Below are positions 5,528-7,751 of a stretch of 7,751 nucleotides of DNA, in pieces. Both the position numbers and the translations under genes were made by a program. The DNA is from Fimbriimonadia bacterium (GTDB lineage Bacteria; Armatimonadota; Fimbriimonadia; Fimbriimonadales; Fimbriimonadaceae), in assembly GCA_029824495.1 (NCBI GenBank), contig JALGXY010000013.1, positions 1 through 7,751 of the forward strand. The letters are read 5' to 3'. The first letter of the stretch is position 1. Every line of letters starts with the position of its first letter. The notes beneath the pieces were generated by a model. That model was not told the origin of the DNA, made no database searches, and saw only the letters and a list, made by a program, of their open reading frames with translations.

Positions 5528-6208
5528 ATGACCACTTGGCGCAAAGCGGGCTTTACTCTGATCGAAGTGCTGGTCGTAATCGCAATCATCGCTATCCTTG
5601 CAGCGATCCTCTTCCCGGTCTTTGCTCGTGCCAAGCAGACTGCCAAAAAGGCTGCATGCATCAGCAATGTCAGGCAGATCGGAACTGCCATGGGGATTTA
5701 CATGGCCGACTACGACGACCTTTTCCCATACGCCGTCGATGCAGCGGACAAGCACCGCCCAGAAATCTGGAGCCCGTACCCTGCATTCCAGGCCCGGATC
5801 CCGACGATGCCGCTCATGAATGACCTGCTGCAGACTTACGCGAAGTCACAGAAGATTTTTCGATCCCCGCTCGACATCGGCACCCTCGTTCTCGACTCGC
5901 ACCCGCACCTGGAGTTCAATACGTCTCCGACAATGTTCGATGTCTACGGCATCAGCTACTTCTACCGAACAGAACTCGCCTTTCGGAACCAACGCCAATC
6001 GCAGCTTCAACGACCATCAGATATCAACGTGATGTTTGTAGGAGCAGGCCATTGGGATGGCTCAAAAGCTCCGTTGACCGGAGACGAGTCGGCTGAAGAG
6101 CATCGAGAGAAGGTCAAAGGGTTCCGTTACAACATTCTGTATGGCGATCTCCACGCGAAGAGCGTAGACTACGACAGTTACCAGAAATCCTGGCAAACAC
6201 GATTGTGA
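5528..6208 (+). CDS. Type IV pseudopilin / prepilin with DUF1559-like domain
   Basis: A 226-residue secreted or surface pilin-like protein. It has a classical type III prepilin leader, MTTWRKAG, cleaved before FTLIE (Gly at -1, Glu at mature +5). The hydrophobic helix IEVLVVIAIIAILAAILFPVF follows, then the FARAKQTAKKAACISNVRQ stretch, so a prepilin peptidase and a type II secretion or type IV pilus machine are expected elsewhere in the genome. The remaining residues form a globular domain ending FRYNILYGDLHAKSVD, a diverged form of the H-X9-DG box. The usual F-x-C-P-x-D is FRSPLD here, lacking the Cys. I chose the ATG at 5528; an in-frame ATG at 5438 would put 30 residues before a normal leader. 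No good Shine-Dalgarno is visible. First gene of a plus-strand operon; its TGA overlaps the next GTG. Armatimonadota often carry many such proteins. Confidence 0.93.
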   Translation: MTTWRKAGFTLIEVLVVIAIIAILAAILFPVFARAKQTAKKAACISNVRQIGTAMGIYMADYDDLFPYAVDAADKHRPEIWSPYPAFQARIPTMPLMNDLLQTYAKSQKIFRSPLDIGTLVLDSHPHLEFNTSPTMFDVYGISYFYRTELAFRNQRQSQLQRPSDINVMFVGAGHWDGSKAPLTGDESAEEHREKVKGFRYNILYGDLHAKSVDYDSYQKSWQTRL

Positions 6209-7341
6209 TCATCCGCCCATACGGGGTGGTGATTGACGGGGAACTCCAGCTCGGTGACGAGCTGGTGGTCGAAGATGGGATCATTCAGGAGATCCGCCCG
6301 CATACGGGGATGCCTGAACCGTGGATCATCTCACCTGCGTTCGTCAATGCCCACTCTCACCTAGAATATCGCGGCCTCCAAGGGCAGTTGTCAGAGTCTG
6401 AGTTTCACCACTGGATTCTTGAGATCGGCGCCGCCAAGACCGAACAGCTCGCACAGCAGGTTCGAGCAGACTGCTTGATCGCCGCCCAAGAAAACAGAGC
6501 TGCCGGTATTGCCTGGATCGCCGAGCATTCAGATCGGCTGGGCGCACGCGAGGCGATGGCTGCCACAGGGCTGAACGGCGTCATATTCCAAGAGGTGATC
6601 ACTCTGATCGAATCCGCCGATCCTGGGCCGAAGCTCGATGCGATTCGAGAGAAAGCTCAAGAGCAGGATGCACATCTGACACCACACGCTCCCTATACTG
6701 TGGATCGAACAACGCTGGAATCGTTCGCTTCTGGCCGAGATCTGCTCAGCATTCACGCATCTGAATCACCGGCAGAGCAGGAGCTTTTCCACCGCGGCAC
6801 AGGGCCGATATCGGATATTCACGAGAAGTTCGGTTTTGAGCTCGGTGTCGGTGGAATGTCGCCAATTCAGTATCTAAACGAAGTCGGTTTTCTGAGGCCT
6901 GGTCGGCAGTTGGTGCATGTCTGCGAGGCAGACGAAGCCGACATCGACCTGATTGCGGCCCAAGGTGTTTCGATCGCTCACTGTCCGCGCAGCAACGACG
7001 AACTGTCCTGCCGCCCGGCTCCGACCCGTCAGCTCTTGGAGGCAGGTGTTCCCATCGGCCTCGGTCTCGATTCGGCTGCGAGCAGCGGACCGATCAACAT
7101 GTTTTCTGAGATGCTGGCAGCTCTCGAGGCCTCTTACGCTCGCAAAGAGCCGATCAGCCCGGAATCTGTCTGGAGAATGGCGTGCGAAGGCGGCGCTGAA
7201 TCACTCGGTCTGTCGGGATGGCGGATCGAGGTAGGGAGCCGCGTGCCATTGCTGAAACTGAACATAGAATCTCTCGCCACAACAGAGGAGATGATCGAGC
7301 AGATGAGTGTCGAGAGGGTCGAGTGGCTTCAGACCGATTAG
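6205..7341 (+). CDS. Metal-dependent amidohydrolase (deaminase-like; SsnA/MtaD group)
   Basis: A 378-residue TIM-barrel hydrolase, cytoplasmic, probably a purine-nucleoside-type deaminase or related hydrolase. The family pattern is complete. SPAFVNAHSHLE at 43-54 gives metal ligands H50 and H52. TPHAPYTV at 159-166 gives H161, usually substrate-binding. LSIHASES at 181-188 has metal ligand H184 and catalytic-type E187. LVHVCEADEADI (H238) is followed by AHCPRSNDEL at 258-267, and LGLDSAASSG at 286-295 carries metal ligand D289. Short beta-strands at both ends (1-45 and 338-352) form the usual composite-domain edge. The GTG start (6205-6207) shares GTGA with the pseudopilin stop and has no clear ribosome binding site, so it depends on coupling. 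Relatives include S-adenosylhomocysteine/methylthioadenosine deaminases and aminodeoxyfutalosine deaminases; sequence alone does not settle the substrate. The pseudopilin link is probably positional. Confidence 0.92.
   Translation: MIIRPYGVVIDGELQLGDELVVEDGIIQEIRPHTGMPEPWIISPAFVNAHSHLEYRGLQGQLSESEFHHWILEIGAAKTEQLAQQVRADCLIAAQENRAAGIAWIAEHSDRLGAREAMAATGLNGVIFQEVITLIESADPGPKLDAIREKAQEQDAHLTPHAPYTVDRTTLESFASGRDLLSIHASESPAEQELFHRGTGPISDIHEKFGFELGVGGMSPIQYLNEVGFLRPGRQLVHVCEADEADIDLIAAQGVSIAHCPRSNDELSCRPAPTRQLLEAGVPIGLGLDSAASSGPINMFSEMLAALEASYARKEPISPESVWRMACEGGAESLGLSGWRIEVGSRVPLLKLNIESLATTEEMIEQMSVERVEWLQTD
7313..7317 (+). promoter_or_regulatory. Shine-Dalgarno sequence of the alkyltransferase-like gene
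   Basis: AGAGG, 5 nt before the GTG at 7323, inside the end of the amidohydrolase gene. It decides this start over the in-frame ATG at 7218, which would add 35 Arg-rich residues read from the amidohydrolase gene in a shifted frame. Confidence 0.65.
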
Positions 7342-7625
7342 ACCAGCTCTGGGGCATCGTCAGCAGCATTCCGCGTGGCTGTGTCGCATCGTACGGTTCC
7401 GTTGGTATGGCGATGAATTCGCCGGTCAGCGGCCTGCTTGTTGGCAAATGGATGGCCTCCTGCCCTGATGGTGTGCCCTGGTGGCGTGTTCTCAAGGCCG
7501 ACGGCACCCTGGCAGTAGGGAAGCGCGACCCTCGATTTGCGGCTGAGCAGATTCAGAAGCTGGAAGAAGAAGGCATTGAATTCGTCGGCGACTCGTGCCC
7601 TCGCCAGTTCTTCTTTGTGCCGTAG
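7323..7625 (+). CDS. Alkyltransferase-like protein (ATL; MGMT-family DNA-binding domain)
   Basis: A 100-residue protein with the fold of the O6-alkylguanine-DNA alkyltransferase C-terminal domain. Such proteins flip and bind O6-alkylguanine without removing the alkyl group and hand the lesion to nucleotide excision repair. The opening RLDQLWGIVSSIPRGCVASYG corresponds to the family's V...IP.G.v.SYG helix-turn-helix region and keeps Y24. The alkyl-acceptor motif PCHR is PWWRV (52-56), so the reactive Cys is Trp53: no transferase activity, as in ATLs. Then come KADGTLAVG and a C-terminal helix, QIQKLEEEGIEF. Unusually, the position of the arginine finger (ARxVG in the family) reads GLLVG, with Leu38. 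It begins with GTG preceded by AGAGG and overlaps the amidohydrolase stop by 19 nt, so it is the last gene of that operon. Confidence 0.9.
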   Translation: MASDRLDQLWGIVSSIPRGCVASYGSVGMAMNSPVSGLLVGKWMASCPDGVPWWRVLKADGTLAVGKRDPRFAAEQIQKLEEEGIEFVGDSCPRQFFFVP

Positions 7626-7637
7626 TTCAGGAATCGT

Positions 7638-7751
7638 GTTCCCCCTCCTCCTTTTTGCGAAGCGAAAGGGAGGAGGGGAGGGTCCGCCAAAGAACTCTCC
7701 AATGGGGAGAGTTCGATGTGGATGGGGGTGGAGGGCACGGATGCAGACGGG
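7638..7751 (+). repeat. Composite intergenic repeat, copy 3 (cut by window end)
   Basis: The hairpin half (7638-7678) differs from copy 2 at only two of 41 bases. CCCCTCCTCC (7642-7651) pairs perfectly with GGAGGAGGGG (7669-7678). The stem continues through T/A and wobble pairs to a GCGAAGC tip, a sequence known to form very stable mini-hairpins. A 45-nt insert (7679-7723) with its own hairpin separates it from the tail GGGGGTGGAGG...GATGCAGACG (7724-7749), which ends at the window edge. It starts 12 nt after the ATL stop and may end that operon's transcript. Confidence 0.85.
7692..7714. repeat. Inverted repeat inside copy 3
   Basis: GAACTCTCC (7692-7700) and GGAGAGTTC (7706-7714) are perfectly complementary with a 5-nt loop AATGG. 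It lies in the segment that separates the two halves of the composite repeat in this copy and is absent from copies 1 and 2. Confidence 0.7.

Noticed and set aside
7218..7322. Start of the ATL gene at 7218
   Set aside because: The added Arg-rich stretch is the amidohydrolase gene read in another frame; the GTG at 7323 with AGAGG fits family length.
7553..7738. Minus-strand open frame over the ATL 3' end and repeat copy 3
   Set aside because: It is made of antisense ATL codons and repeat sequence, with no recognisable motif.

Overview
The window looks like a chromosomal segment of a bacterium, most likely an Armatimonadota member (Fimbriimonadia-like). The main clue is the type IV pilin-like protein at 5528-6208. 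Its N-terminus (GFTLIEVLVVIAIIAILAA, then LFPVFARAKQTAKKAA and a CISN..QIG..M.IY..DYDD stretch) is the form typical of that phylum. Moderately high GC, several GTG starts and short overlapping gene junctions agree, but the assignment is inference.

Layout. (1) 1-1502, minus strand: a compact run of pterin-4a-carbinolamine dehydratase -> chorismate synthase (aroC) -> the first 26 codons of an ABC ATPase, probably pstB, cut by the window edge. The first two genes overlap by ATGA. (2) 1604-3073, plus strand: pckA, ATP-type phosphoenolpyruvate carboxykinase, with its own Shine-Dalgarno sequence and a strong hairpin after the stop. (3) 3128-3606: a non-coding block between convergent genes, filled with C-rich/G-rich inverted repeats. 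Two of them belong to a composite repeat that recurs at 7638-7751. (4) 3607-5381, minus strand: an LCP (LytR-CpsA-Psr) family envelope protein, followed by a membrane-anchored pilin-like protein without a prepilin cleavage site, joined by ATGA. (5) 5528-7625, plus strand: a true pseudopilin, a metal-dependent amidohydrolase (GTGA overlap) and an alkyltransferase-like DNA-binding protein (19-nt overlap). (6) 7626-7751: the third copy of the composite repeat.

The most striking observation is in pckA. The reading frame is intact and nearly every catalytic residue is present, but exactly 21 residues are missing compared with E. coli PckA. The missing part holds the kinase-1a/P-loop (GLSGTGKTT) and the beta-strand before it. 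The flanking spacings match E. coli exactly, so this is a clean 63-nt in-frame gap that should abolish ATP binding. It is a real lesion, an unusual derived protein, or an assembly error.

Other points of interest: the composite intergenic repeat, whose two best copies differ only by changes that keep a hairpin paired; a four-tract G-quadruplex motif inside one repeat; a pilin-like protein that has lost its processing site and sits in an LCP operon; and an alkyltransferase-like protein with Leu at the position of the usual arginine finger.
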